Counted from the stretch's first letter, positions 44,147-53,290 are shown. The stretch: 64,000 nucleotides of DNA from Candidatus Thiodictyon syntrophicum (GCF_002813775.1 NZ_CP020370.1:1455501-1519500); one strand, 5' to 3'. A program made the numbers and translations. Notes: generated by a model from the sequence alone, not told the origin.

Positions 44147-44788
44147 TCACTCGCAGTTGCTTGTTGTCGGTAAACGCTCATCCGCCACGCGGCGCAGGGC
44201 AGTCGTGATCCACCAGGCCGGTGCGAGCGGGGCGTCCTGCCGCAGTACGGCCAGGTCGCTATCCGATAATCTACGCCGTAGCTTGTCGATGACCTGATCG
44301 TTTACGGCATCCTTACCTAGCCAGCGTAGCGCCTGGATGACGGTGCCGCTAATGCGCCCGGCGGTCTTCATGTTGCGCGGTGTCGTCTTCTTCAGCACGA
44401 TCTCGCGGCCGTCCACCTGGATCAGGCGCGAAGGCCCGTCGGTCAGGTACAGGAGCTTCATCGGCACCTGCTCTGTGAGGCCCAGTTGATTGGCGGCGTA
44501 GGCGCCTGCCGGCTGTAAGCGCAGCGCATCGCGTCCAGCCAGGGCGCGGGCGACGGCATCGCTCGTGACGGACAACTCGCCGAACAGCGGATGCCGTTGC
44601 GGCAGGGCATAGAGCCCGCGGGCCACCTTGCGCAGCGAGCCGTTGCCGCACAAGCGCGACAGCGCATGATCGATCGCGTCCCGGCTGCTGAGACCGAGGA
44701 AATCGCGGGGCGAAAACACCTGTCCCGGCTTCCCGGCCAGGATGTGCTCTTGGATCTGTGTGGCGATGGAGGTGCTGTGCTTGCCCAT
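44147..44788 (-). CDS. abiEi: AbiEi-type antitoxin (DUF6088), transcriptional regulator
   Basis: 213 residues from the ATG at 44788 (MGKHSTSIATQIQEHILAGK). N-terminal winged helix (GQVFSPRDFLGLSSRDAIDHALSRL, then GNGSLRKVARGLYALPQRHP) and a C-terminal AbiEi domain (KLLYLTDGPSRLIQVDGREIVLKK). In AbiE systems this protein both neutralises AbiEii and represses the operon by binding an inverted repeat. Such a repeat, TTTTGTCAGAAA with its complement, lies directly upstream. The antitoxin is intact while its toxin is interrupted. Longer readings to 45055 overlap the next gene and are rejected. Confidence 0.88.
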   Translation of the reverse strand: MGKHSTSIATQIQEHILAGKPGQVFSPRDFLGLSSRDAIDHALSRLCGNGSLRKVARGLYALPQRHPLFGELSVTSDAVARALAGRDALRLQPAGAYAANQLGLTEQVPMKLLYLTDGPSRLIQVDGREIVLKKTTPRNMKTAGRISGTVIQALRWLGKDAVNDQVIDKLRRRLSDSDLAVLRQDAPLAPAWWITTALRRVADERLPTTSNCE

Positions 44789-44790
44789 GG

Positions 44791-44826
44791 TTTTGTCAGA
44801 AATAATGGCTTCTTTTTCTGACAAAA
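44791..44826. promoter_or_regulatory. inverted repeat, probable abiE operator
   Basis: TTTTGTCAGAAA (44791-44802) and TTTCTGACAAAA (44815-44826), a perfect 12-bp inverted repeat with a 12-base spacer, ending 3 bp before the abiEi start. Position and symmetry fit autoregulation by AbiEi. Confidence 0.75.
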
Positions 44827-44888
44827 ACAAGCTCCAGACACGGCAGCGTTGCGTGGTCCGCGGGACGCGGGGCTTCCTGGACTGCACG

Positions 44889-44906
44889 CCAAGGCTGAAG
44901 CCTTGG
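44889..44906. repeat. palindrome CCAAGGCTGAAGCCTTGG
   Basis: Same hairpin family as 16299-16316. It lies between the divergent abiE operon and the AAA ATPase gene. Confidence 0.7.
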
Positions 44907-44975
44907 ACTCCAGGGGAGGGCGCCTGGCGCGCGAACGGCCCCGCCCGGGCGCGCCCGCCGGTATACTGCGCCCCC

Positions 44976-46208
44976 ATGTCGCTGCTCAGAAAAAAACCCG
45001 CCTGCCCGATCCACGGCTGCGAACTGTGCCTCTCGCACCACGGCAAGAAGACCAACCCGGGGCACTACTGGATCGAGGTCCAGGGGGCGCCGATCCTCTA
45101 CTGCCCCGAGTGCCACGAGCGCGGTACCGATACCTCGGTGGAGATCGAGGCGGGGGCCTCCAATGCCTTTCTGCGCCAACTGATCCGGCTCTACGACGGG
45201 TTCAGCTTCCCCGCCGAACTGGGCAAGCCGCGCATCCGCGTGGACTTCAACCCGGGGCGGGCGGTCGCGGACGGGCTGCCGACCACCGCGACGACCGGGC
45301 AGCCCCTCTATCAGGCCCTGTCGCCGACGCCCGCGCCGCCCCCGGCCGCGCCCCCCGGCCGTGCGCCCGGTCCCCAGGAGGCAGCGCCCGATGACACCCA
45401 GACCTTCGAGAGCTTTGAGCCCCGCCGGCCCCGCCATCACCTGGACCAACTGGTGCTGGACCAGGAGACCCTGGCGCGCATCCGCGAGGCGGTGAATGTG
45501 CTGCTGTCCCAGGACCTGCTGTTCGGCTGCTGGAACCTGGGGTCGGTGGCGCGCACCGGGCGGCGCGTGGCGCTCAACTTTTTCGGGCCCCCGGGGACCG
45601 GCAAGACCCTGGCCGCGGAGGCGATCGCGGCCATGCTCGAGCGCGAGATCCTGGTCATCAGCTATGCGGAATTGGAGTCCAAGTATGTCGGGGAGACGCC
45701 CAAGAATATCCGCGCCGCCTTTCGCCGCGCCGCCGAGACCGGGGCCCTGCTGTTCTTCGATGAGGCCGATTCGATCCTCGGCAAGCGCCTGACCAGCGTG
45801 ACCCAGGCGGCCGACAATTCGATCAATGTCGCCCGCAGCACGACCCTGATCGAACTGGACAACTTCGACGGGGCCGTGATCTTCGCCTCCAACCTGGTGA
45901 AGAACTACGACAGCGCCTTCCTGCGCCGGGTGCTCGCCCATGTGGAATTCCCGCTGCCCGCGACCGAGCAGCGCCGCCGGATCTGGGAGTGCCACATCCC
46001 CAAGGAACTGCCGCTGGCGCACGACGTGGACTTCGCGCTGCTGGCCCAGTATTCGGAGCACGCGGCGGGCGGGGACATCCAGAACGCCGTGCTGCTCGCC
46101 GCCTCCTATGCCTCGCTGCGCCAGGGCGCGGCGCAGGTCGTCGGCCTGGGCGACTTCAAGCGGGCCATCGCCTTTATCCTCGACGGCAAGCGGCGCATCC
46201 TGGAATGA
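44976..46208 (+). CDS. AAA+ ATPase with N-terminal zinc-ribbon-like segment
   Basis: 410 residues from the ATG at 44976. N-terminal cysteine/histidine pairs (CPIHGCELCLSHH and CPECHERG) suggest a metal-binding knob. After a proline-rich linker comes one AAA+ module: Walker A FFGPPGTGKTLAAEA, pore-loop region YAELESKYVGETPKNIRAAF, Walker B LLFFDEADSILGKR, sensor-1 VIFASNLVKNYDSAFLRRV and a C-terminal lid. It is of the SpoVK/classical AAA type that remodels or threads protein partners. No partner gene is evident; the MFS gene follows after 325 bp with hairpin repeats. Confidence 0.85.
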   Translation: MSLLRKKPACPIHGCELCLSHHGKKTNPGHYWIEVQGAPILYCPECHERGTDTSVEIEAGASNAFLRQLIRLYDGFSFPAELGKPRIRVDFNPGRAVADGLPTTATTGQPLYQALSPTPAPPPAAPPGRAPGPQEAAPDDTQTFESFEPRRPRHHLDQLVLDQETLARIREAVNVLLSQDLLFGCWNLGSVARTGRRVALNFFGPPGTGKTLAAEAIAAMLEREILVISYAELESKYVGETPKNIRAAFRRAAETGALLFFDEADSILGKRLTSVTQAADNSINVARSTTLIELDNFDGAVIFASNLVKNYDSAFLRRVLAHVEFPLPATEQRRRIWECHIPKELPLAHDVDFALLAQYSEHAAGGDIQNAVLLAASYASLRQGAAQVVGLGDFKRAIAFILDGKRRILE

Positions 46209-46533
46209 CCACCCGTGCTCTCCTTCCCAGGCTCCGAGACGGTGCAGGGGTTCCTGTAGGATGGGTAGAGCGCAGCGAAACCCATCGCCTGCGCGACTCT
46301 GGGGCCTCGATTGCTGGGTTTCGCTGCGCTCTACCAAGCCTACGGAGCTATGCAGCGGGTGTGAAGCGGGTCCCGGGCGAATAGTTGCCCAGTCTTTCCC
46401 GCGTGGGAATGCAGTCTTGGCCGCTCCAGCGGCCCCCAGTGCCATGCGACGGCCTTCACGTCGCGACTTGCTCCCACGCTGGAGGGTGGGGGCCGCCAGT
46501 GACCAACCGGAGTATCACCGATGAGCACCCCCC
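46209..46533. repeat. intergenic region with two hairpin repeat units
   Basis: 46258-46343 contains GGATGGGTAGAGCGCAGCGA and, inverted, GGGTTTCGCTGCGCTCTACC, a long interspersed hairpin. 46400-46490 contains GCGTGGGAATGCAG... and TCCCACGCTGGAGGGTGGG, a second repeat type. No gene is evident. Confidence 0.7.
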
Positions 46534-47850
46534 ATGACCTCTGAGCCGCGCCCATACCGCATCGGCTTCATCACGCTCGCCCCCGGCATCCTGCCCCGCC
46601 ATGGCTGGAGCCTGCTGGCCGCGGCCTTCTTCTCCATTGGCCTGGTGACCTTCATCGCCATCGGCCAGACCTATGTGCTCAATGCGATCCTCAAGGTGCC
46701 GACCACCGAACAGGGGTCCATCAGCGGCAATCTGGTGTTCTGGACCGAGATCATCGCGCTTGCGCTCTTCATCCCCGCCGGGATCCTGATGGACCGGGTG
46801 GGGCGCCGGTCCATCTATGCCGTGGGCCTGCTGCTGCTGGCCCTGACCTATGCGCTCTATCCGCTGGCGACCTCGGTTGACGACCTCTATCTCTACCGCA
46901 TCCTCTATGCCTGCGGGATCGTGGCGGTGGCCGGCGGGCTCTCGACGGTGATGGTGGACTATCCGGCCGAGCGCTCCCGCGGCAAGCTGGTGGCGCTGCT
47001 GGGGGTCTTGAGCGGGCTCGGCATCGTCTTCACCAACCAGGGGTTCGGGGCCCTGCCGCAGGCGCTGGTCAAGTCCGGCTGGAGCGGCGAACAGGCGGGG
47101 GTCATCACCCACCTGGCGGTCGCCGCGCTTGCGGTGGGCGTAGCGCTCCTGGTCAGCATCGGGCTCAAGGGCGGGACCCCGGTGCACAAGCATGATCGCC
47201 CGGGGGTGCGCGAACTCTTTACCAGCGGCTTCGCCCAGGCGCGCAATCCGCGCATCCTGCTCGCCTATGGCGCCGCCTTCATCGCCCGCGGGGACCAGTC
47301 GGTCAATGCCACCTTCCTGATCCTGTGGGGCACCGTGGCCGGGATGGCGGCCGGCATGGGCCATGCGGAAGCGCTCAAGGCAGGCACCATGATTTTCGTC
47401 ACCGCCCAGATCGCCGCCCTGTGCTGGGCGCCCATCCTGGGGCCCCTGATCGACCGCATCGACCGGGTCAGCGTCCTGGCCATCTGTATGGTGCTCGGGG
47501 CCATCGGCAATTTCGCATTGCTGCTGCTCGATAACCCGCTGGCCGGGGGCTCCGCCGTGATCTTCTTTATCCTGATCGGCATCGGCCAGATCAGCGTCTA
47601 TCTGGGTGCCCAATCGCTCATCGGCCAGGAGGCGCCGACCCGTCAGCGCGGCTCCGTCATCGGTGCATTCAATGTCTCCGGGGCCATCGGGATCCTGGTG
47701 GTGACCTCGATCGGCGGGCGCCTGTTCGACTTCGTGGACCCGCGGGCGCCCTTCATGGTGGTGGGGGCGATCAATGTGCTCCTGTTCCTGGCGAGCGTCT
47801 ATGTGCGGGTCAAGGCGCCGAGTCCGCCGATTGACCGGGGTGGGGCTTGA
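46534..47850 (+). CDS. major facilitator superfamily transporter
   Basis: 438 residues with about 12 membrane segments, e.g. WSLLAAAFFSIGLVTFIAIG, ALFIPAGILMDRVGRRSIYA and SAVIFFILIGIGQISVYLGA. The loop-2 motif GILMDRVGRRS is the MFS signature, and ILGPLIDRIDRVSVLA is its half-repeat. Substrate unknown. The stop is 15 bp before a TTG-started TIR-FGE gene with an AGGAG site, so the two may be cotranscribed. Confidence 0.85.
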   Translation: MTSEPRPYRIGFITLAPGILPRHGWSLLAAAFFSIGLVTFIAIGQTYVLNAILKVPTTEQGSISGNLVFWTEIIALALFIPAGILMDRVGRRSIYAVGLLLLALTYALYPLATSVDDLYLYRILYACGIVAVAGGLSTVMVDYPAERSRGKLVALLGVLSGLGIVFTNQGFGALPQALVKSGWSGEQAGVITHLAVAALAVGVALLVSIGLKGGTPVHKHDRPGVRELFTSGFAQARNPRILLAYGAAFIARGDQSVNATFLILWGTVAGMAAGMGHAEALKAGTMIFVTAQIAALCWAPILGPLIDRIDRVSVLAICMVLGAIGNFALLLLDNPLAGGSAVIFFILIGIGQISVYLGAQSLIGQEAPTRQRGSVIGAFNVSGAIGILVVTSIGGRLFDFVDPRAPFMVVGAINVLLFLASVYVRVKAPSPPIDRGGA

Positions 47851-47865
47851 ATCAGGAGCCAGGCG

Positions 47866-49069
47866 TTGGACGCGGACATCTTCATCCGCTATGCACGCAA
47901 GGACCTCGGGCGGGTCGAGCCCATCGCCCGGGCGCTCGCGTCCCTGGGCTATGGCGTCTGGTGGGGCGCGCACCTGCGCGCCGGGAAGCGCTTCCACCAG
48001 GACATCGAGCGGGAACTCGCCGCCGCGCGCTGCGTGCTGGTGGTCTGGACCCAGGCCGCGGTGGCTTCCAACTGGGTCTACGCGGAGGCCAACGAGGCCC
48101 TGGACGCCGATAAGCTGGTGCCGGTCTTCCTCGAACCGGTCAAGCCGCCGCTGCTCTTCCGTCAGGTACTATGGTGTTGACCTGAGCGGCTGGGACGGGC
48201 TATCGGGGCATGGCGAATTCCAGCGGCTTCTGCGCGCCGTCGCGGAGTTGGCCGGGCCTGGTGCGGCAGCGCGTGCGCCGGTCGGTCCCCCGCGGGGTCC
48301 GGCGATCGTCGGCGCGCCTGGGCCCGCGGCCTTGAGTGTCTTCCAGGACCGGCTCAAGGACGGCGGCGAGGGACCGGAGATGGTCTGGCTGCCGCCCGGT
48401 ACTTTCCTGATGGGCTCGCCAGACGGCGATGACCTGGCCTATCCGTCCGAGTGGCCCCAGTACGAGGTGCGCATCGCGCGGCCCTTCGCCATCGGCCGCT
48501 TCCCGGTGACCTTCGCGGACTATGACCGGTTCTGTGCCGCCGCCGGGCACAAGCTACCCCGCGATCAGGGCTGGGGCCGCGACCGCCGCCCGGTGATCGA
48601 CGTTTCCTGGAACGATGCCGTCGCCTATTGCCTCTGGCTCACCGGTCAGACCGGCCGGACCTACCGGCTCCCGCGCGAGGCGGAGTGGGAATACGCCTGC
48701 CGGGCGGGGACCCGGACCCGCTGGTCATTCGGTGACGACGGGGATGCCCTGGGTGCCCACGCCTGGTTGAAGGACAACTCGGGAGGCAAGACCCACCCGG
48801 TTGGGGAGAAGCGGCCGAACCCCTGGGGGCTGCACGACATGCACGGGAATGTCTGGGAGTGGGGCCAAGACCATTGGCACGACAGCTATCAGGGCGCCCC
48901 CAAGGATGGTACTGCTTGGGAGATGACCATAGGCGAGGGGCGTGTGCTGCGCGGCGGCAGTTGGGCCGACGGGGCGCAGGACCTGCGCTCCGCGTGCCGC
49001 AACCGCCTCGTCCCCGGCCTCCGCTTCCTTTACTTTGGTTTCCGGCCGGGCACCGCAACTCCCGGCTGA
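47866..49069 (+). pseudogene. TIR domain-FGE/SUMF1 fusion protein with a frameshift
   Basis: Starts at TTG 47866 after AGGAG. Residues 1-105 are a TIR domain (DIFIRYARKDLGRVEPIARA, YGVWWGAHLRAGKRFHQDIE, VVWTQAAVASNWVYAEANEA) including Glu74, the expected NAD-cleaving residue. At about 48165-48175 the frame shifts: frame 1 ends VLWC-stop at 48180, while the neighbouring frame continues YGVDLSGWDGLSGHGEFQRL and an FGE domain (MVWLPPGTFLMGSPDGDD, GRFPVTFADYDRF, LPREAEWEYACRAGT, MHGNVWEWGQDHWHD, RVLRGGSW). The tail after RVLRGGSW looks hypervariable. A one-base error would restore an intact fusion of about 400 residues. Such fusions are thought to be conflict-system sensors that kill or arrest the cell through TIR activity. 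Confidence 0.75.
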
Positions 49070-49139
49070 CAGGGTACCCCGCTGTCCTTTCCGGTGACAC
49101 CGCTCCAGAGACCGGGCAAGTAGTCGCCACAAACTCCCC

Positions 49140-49246
49140 GTAGCCCGGATGGAGCGCAGCGGAATCCGGGGTGGCCTCGCAGAAATACGATGACTCAGTG
49201 GGTTGGCGCCGGGACCTGGATTCCGCTGCGCTCCATCCAGGCTACG
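49140..49246. repeat. interspersed hairpin repeat
   Basis: GTAGCCCGGATGGAGCGCAG at the left and GCGCTCCATCCAGGCTAC at the right are inverted copies around about 70 bp. Same general class as the unit at 46258-46343. Confidence 0.75.
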
Positions 49247-49257
49247 ACCTCCCAGGT

Positions 49258-49500
49258 TCAAGCAACCTTGTCGCGCAGCAAGACCTCGGGATCGTAGTCT
49301 TTGAGCCCAAGATCGGCGCGGGTCAGTCCCAGCAGGTCCGCTTGCTCCAGCGCGACGGTCAGCACGTCGTAATAGGCGGTTTTCAACCCGAGCGCGAATT
49401 GGCCGCGCTCGTGTTGGGCCTGTTCGGCGGAACGTCGGGCCGCCAAGAGGACTTCTTCCAGCACGACCAGTGCGGTCTCATTTTTCGTCGGTTCGCTCAT
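49258..49500 (-). CDS. small conserved hypothetical protein
   Basis: 80 residues from the ATG at 49500 with AGGTG upstream (MSEPTKNETALVVLEEVLLA...LGLKDYDPEVLLRDKVA). Largely helical and acidic. No family recognised. A longer in-frame reading to 49605 is possible but starts without a good site. Coding by position, start and amino-acid composition, but with only moderate certainty. Confidence 0.55.
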   Translation of the reverse strand: MSEPTKNETALVVLEEVLLAARRSAEQAQHERGQFALGLKTAYYDVLTVALEQADLLGLTRADLGLKDYDPEVLLRDKVA

Positions 49501-49668
49501 GGATGACACCTGCTTGACACTCGGCAGTCGGCGTTGTTGCTGCAACCATCCATGGTGCGGGTTGCCCTCCGTTTTGGCGACCTCGTAAGCAGACCGCTTG
49601 ACCATGGAGAGTGTAGCTCCTGAGGGTGGCGAACGAGCTTAAGTGTGGCGCCGCGGCGGAAGTCCCCC

Positions 49669-49740
49669 GTGGGAGCGGCTTCAGCCGCGACGAGGCCACG
49701 ACGGCTCGCGAGGTCGCGTCGCGGCTGAAGCCGCTCCCAC
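49669..49740. repeat. interspersed hairpin repeat
   Basis: GTGGGAGCGGCTTCAGCCGC and its inverse at the right end, arms of about 25 bases around a short spacer, just beyond the end of ygfZ (convergent with nothing). Common repeat type in gammaproteobacteria. Confidence 0.8.
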
Positions 49741-49754
49741 CGGGGCCCAAGAGG

Positions 49755-50801
49755 TTACACCGCGGGCGCGGGGAATCCGTAGGGCGGCGGCTGCAAGTGC
49801 AGGAGCGGTCCGGCGCTGCCCAGGCGGACCTCACCGCGCTGCGCGGCCTCGATCTCGACCACGGCCAGGAGTGCGTAGCGGCCCTCGCCGTCGGGACGGG
49901 CATCGACGACGCGGCCGGGGGTCTGCTCCGAGGTGCTGCCGAGCGCTTCCAGTGCGTCGCCCGGTTGCGGCGGAGTGGGGCTCGCGACCTCGGCGAAGTA
50001 CATCCGGCGCTTGAGCTTACCCAGGTATTGCATCCGTGCCACGACCTCCTGGCCGGTATAGCACCCCTTGGTGAAGCTGACCCCGTCGATCAATTGGAGA
50101 TTGGCCATCTGCGGGACGAAGGCATCGACGGTGGCGGTGTAGACGCTGGGGATGCCGGCGCGGATGTCGAGCAGTGCCCAGGCGTCCTCGTCGCCCCAGG
50201 TCGACCCCGGTTCCAGGCCCTCCCAGATCGCCGTCTGGCGGGCGGAATCGGCGATCAGCGCGAAGCGAGGCACCGGGGAGGGCAGGCGCAGCACCGTGAC
50301 CCCGTCGGCGGCGGCGACATCGTTGTCCCCTGCGGGCAGCGGCAGCCCCAGGCGCTCCAACTCCCGCGGGGCGCCCGCGCCCGCAAGGCCGATCCGCACC
50401 GGGCCGTCGCTTAAGTCCTCCAGCGTGACCTTGGAGCGCAGCACATAGAGCCGCAGCCGTTTGATGGCCTCGGCGACCCGCTCGCGGGGCAGTTGCAGCC
50501 AGATGCCCTCGCCGTGGCGCACCACCCGGAACAGGGCCAGCATCCGGCCCTTGGGGCTGCAATGGCTGCTGAGGTGGGAGTGGGTCGGGGTCAGTGCCTT
50601 GATATCGTTGCTGAGCTGCCCCTGCAGGAAGCTGTCGGCATCCGCGCCGGCCACGCCGATCAGGCCCAGGTGCGAGAGGTCGTAGCGGGTGCAGTCGGTG
50701 GGGGGCTCGCCCGCGGCGGTCCGGGCGGCCGGTACGATCCGGCCGTCCTCGCCGATGCGGGCGCCGCGGGCGGTCAGAAAGGTGCGCCAGTCTGGATTCA
50801 T
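49755..50801 (-). CDS. ygfZ: folate-dependent tRNA-modifying protein YgfZ
   Basis: 348 residues, GCV_T-like fold. It binds folate and supports the synthesis or repair of some Fe-S enzymes and tRNA modification. The diagnostic motif KGCYTGQEVVARMQYLGKLK is present, together with LGLIGVAGADADSFLQGQLS near the N-terminus. ATG at 50801. It is alone on its strand and divergent from the RNase gene at 51191. Confidence 0.95.
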   Translation of the reverse strand: MNPDWRTFLTARGARIGEDGRIVPAARTAAGEPPTDCTRYDLSHLGLIGVAGADADSFLQGQLSNDIKALTPTHSHLSSHCSPKGRMLALFRVVRHGEGIWLQLPRERVAEAIKRLRLYVLRSKVTLEDLSDGPVRIGLAGAGAPRELERLGLPLPAGDNDVAAADGVTVLRLPSPVPRFALIADSARQTAIWEGLEPGSTWGDEDAWALLDIRAGIPSVYTATVDAFVPQMANLQLIDGVSFTKGCYTGQEVVARMQYLGKLKRRMYFAEVASPTPPQPGDALEALGSTSEQTPGRVVDARPDGEGRYALLAVVEIEAAQRGEVRLGSAGPLLHLQPPPYGFPAPAV

Positions 50802-51190
50802 CGTCGCTTCCTCGAATAGTTGGCCGGAAAATCGGCTCGTCGGTTGCCGCGGCGCATCGGCGCCAGCGGATCACGGCATGGGGGTATCATACCCAAAGCG
50901 GACCCCGACCCCGCGCCGTCGCCGCCCGTGCGGCTGATCCCAGGCCGGGCGGCGGCAGCGCAGAAGCCTGGATCAGGCTGGTCAGACCCGGCGGCGTTCG
51001 GTCCGCACAGCGGACCCTACGCGCCGTAGGGTCCGCTGTGCGGACCGCAAACCTTGCAGATCGCGGGATGTCCGGTCCGCCCATCACCCAGGCGTCCGGT
51101 TCATTTGCGGACAAATATTCCTTCTCCCACTATCAGGCCAAGCCCCGCCGCCCCGGGTAAAGCCCCCATCCTCTCGGAGCAATCAGCCTT
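50802..51190. other. divergent intergenic region, ygfZ / RNase
   Basis: 389 bp holding both promoters, a 23-bp-arm palindrome (50999-51047) and a half-copy of the TTTGCGG repeat at about 51100-51116. No gene recognised. Confidence 0.6.
50999..51047. repeat. long palindrome, 23-bp arms
   Basis: Arms at 50999-51021 and 51025-51047 are perfectly complementary with a 3-base loop; the same arm sequence is found inside the IS66 element at 41355. Between divergent genes, so not a terminator of either. Confidence 0.9.
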
Positions 51191-53017
51191 TTGTCGACAC
51201 ATCAACCCAGCCCCCCGGCGAACAGCCTGGTGCTCTACAAGGTCCATCCCGCGCGCATCGTCAACCTGGGCGAAAAGATCGAGATCGAGCTGGCGGGCGG
51301 GCAGTCCAAGCGGGTGCGGGCCAAGGACATCGAACTGCTCCACCCCGGGCCGCTGCGCAGTCTCACGGAACTCGCGCCCCAGCAGGGGGAGCCGGAGGCC
51401 GCCTGGGAACTGCTGGAGGGCGCCGAGACGACCCTGCAGGAGTTGGCCGAACTCGCCTTCAATGCCTTTACCCCGGCTACTGCCTGGGCCGCCTGGCAGT
51501 TGGTGGCGGACGGCCTGAGCTTCAGCGGCACGCCCGCGGCCATCCGCGCCCGCACCCGTGAGGAGGTGGAGCGCATCCGGGCCGAGCGTGGGGCCAAGGC
51601 GAACGCCGAGAGCGACTGGCAGGCCTTCCTGGTGCGGATGGCGGACTCATGCCCGGCCCCGGAGGACGGGGCACGCCTGGGTGAGGTGGAGCGCCTCGCC
51701 CTGGGGCAGAGCGAGCGCAGCCGCATCCTGGAGGCCCTGGGGCACGAGCAGACCCCGATCAACGCCCACCGGGCACTGATCCAGGTGGGCTACTGGACGG
51801 ATCGGCACAATCCCTATCCGCGGCGCTGCGCGGTGCCCACCGCGGAGCCCGGGCAGCCGGTCCCAGGGCTCATCGAAGAGGACCGGCTCGACCTCACCGC
51901 GCTGCCCGCCTACGCGATCGACGACGTGGGCAATCAGGACCCGGACGACGCGCTGAGCCTCGACGGTGACTGCCTCTGGGTCCATGTGGCGGACGTCGCC
52001 GCGCTGGTCGCGACCGAAGGCGAGATCGAGCGGGAGGCGCGGGCGCGCGGGAGTAATCTGTATCTCCCGGAGGGGGTCATCAACATGCTGCCGGCGGGCG
52101 TGACCGAGGCCCTGGGGTTGGGGTTGCAACCGCTCTCGCCCGCCCTGTCGTTCGCCCTGCGCTGCGACGATCAGGGGGAACTGCTGTCAGTGGCGGTCCA
52201 TCGCACCTGGATCCGCGCCCAGCGACTCACCTATGACGAGGTGGACGGCCGCCTGACGGAGGAGCCCTTCGCTGCCCTGCGCGCCCTGACCGATCGCTTT
52301 CGCGCCCGTCGGACGGCCGCCGGGGCGACCAGCCTGGATCTCCCGGAGGTGAGCGTGCGGGTTGAGGACGGCCGGGTGACGATCCGCCCCCTGCCGCGGC
52401 TGGCGAGCCGGGAGTTGGTCGCGGACGCCATGCTGATGGCCGGGGAGGGTGCGGCGCGCTTTTGTCTGGAGCACGCCATCCCGATCCCCTTTGCGACCCA
52501 GGCCCCGCCCGAGGCCGGCGAGCAACCGCGCGACCTGGCCGCGATGTATGCCCGCCGCCGGGCCTTCAAGCCGTCGCGCCTGGTGGGGGCGCCGGACCCG
52601 CACGCGGGGCTGGGGCTGGCGCTCTACACCCGGGCGACCAGCCCCTTGCGGCGCTACTCGGATCTGCTGGTCCATCAGCAGATCCGTGCCTGGCTCGCCG
52701 GTCTGCCGACCCTGACGGCAGAGCAGGTGACCGAGCGCATCGGCGAGGCCGAGACGGCCGCGGCCCTGGTGCGGCGCACCGAGCGGCTGTCGAACCTGCA
52801 CTGGAAACTCGTCTACCTCAAGGACCACCCGGACTGGCAGGGCCAGGCGACCATCGTCGGCAAGGAGGACCGCAAGGGTGTGGCCCTGGTGCCACTGCTG
52901 GCCCTGGAGACGCGGCTGCGCCTGCGCGAAGAGCCGGCGTTGAACCAGGGCCTGCGGGTGGCGGTGCGCGATGTCGATATCCCGGCCCAGACGGTCAGTT
53001 TTCGGGTATTGGGCTGA
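51191..53017 (+). CDS. RNase II/RNB-family exoribonuclease
   Basis: 608 residues. Probable 3'-5' hydrolytic exoribonuclease for RNA turnover. The RNB catalytic core has YAIDDVGNQDPDDALSLDG with the metal-binding aspartates, then LYLPEGVINMLPAGVTEALG, LALYTRATSPLRRYSDLLVH and the C-terminal S1-like strand. It is shorter than E. coli Rnb (644) and differs at the N-terminus, so it is a bacterial RNB subgroup rather than canonical RNase R. No ATG fits; the TTG at 51191 (LSTHQPSPPANSLVLYK) gives the fullest reading, with GGAG 13 bp upstream. A GTG at 51230 is the alternative. Confidence 0.88.
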   Translation: MSTHQPSPPANSLVLYKVHPARIVNLGEKIEIELAGGQSKRVRAKDIELLHPGPLRSLTELAPQQGEPEAAWELLEGAETTLQELAELAFNAFTPATAWAAWQLVADGLSFSGTPAAIRARTREEVERIRAERGAKANAESDWQAFLVRMADSCPAPEDGARLGEVERLALGQSERSRILEALGHEQTPINAHRALIQVGYWTDRHNPYPRRCAVPTAEPGQPVPGLIEEDRLDLTALPAYAIDDVGNQDPDDALSLDGDCLWVHVADVAALVATEGEIEREARARGSNLYLPEGVINMLPAGVTEALGLGLQPLSPALSFALRCDDQGELLSVAVHRTWIRAQRLTYDEVDGRLTEEPFAALRALTDRFRARRTAAGATSLDLPEVSVRVEDGRVTIRPLPRLASRELVADAMLMAGEGAARFCLEHAIPIPFATQAPPEAGEQPRDLAAMYARRRAFKPSRLVGAPDPHAGLGLALYTRATSPLRRYSDLLVHQQIRAWLAGLPTLTAEQVTERIGEAETAAALVRRTERLSNLHWKLVYLKDHPDWQGQATIVGKEDRKGVALVPLLALETRLRLREEPALNQGLRVAVRDVDIPAQTVSFRVLG

Positions 53018-53198
53018 GCTTGCAACGGAATTTGTTCGCGGAACAACGCCAATCGACCAGCGGGTGTTGCTCGGGACGGTCTGAGCGTTTATCCTCGCGC
53101 CGGCTATTGACCTGACGAATACTGTGGTCTCCTAGCGTGCTGCTGGGATTAAGCGCGGCCGGTACCGCCGGGCGCAAGGTCCCAGACCATTCGCAAAC

Positions 53199-53231
53199 AA
53201 AAACGCGGGGCCGGCGGCCCCGCGTTTTTTG
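53199..53231. terminator. bidirectional rho-independent terminator
   Basis: AAAACGCGGGGCC - GGC - GGCCCCGCGTTTTTT: a 13-bp stem with a T-tract on the plus strand and an A-run on the other side. It separates the convergent RNase and M15-like peptidase genes. Confidence 0.95.
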
Positions 53232-53290
53232 TACCCCCCGATCGCGATCAAAGACCCGTCACCCGCGGGTCAGGAAGCGGGCCGGCCTGA

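Noticed and set aside
44147-45055. A longer AbiEi reading from 45055
   Set aside because: It overlaps the start of the AAA ATPase gene and the operator; the ATG at 44788 gives the family N-terminus.
35802-49069. A diversity-generating retroelement cassette within the window
   Set aside because: No reverse transcriptase with a YxDD motif and no adenine-rich template copy could be found here; only possible target ends are present.
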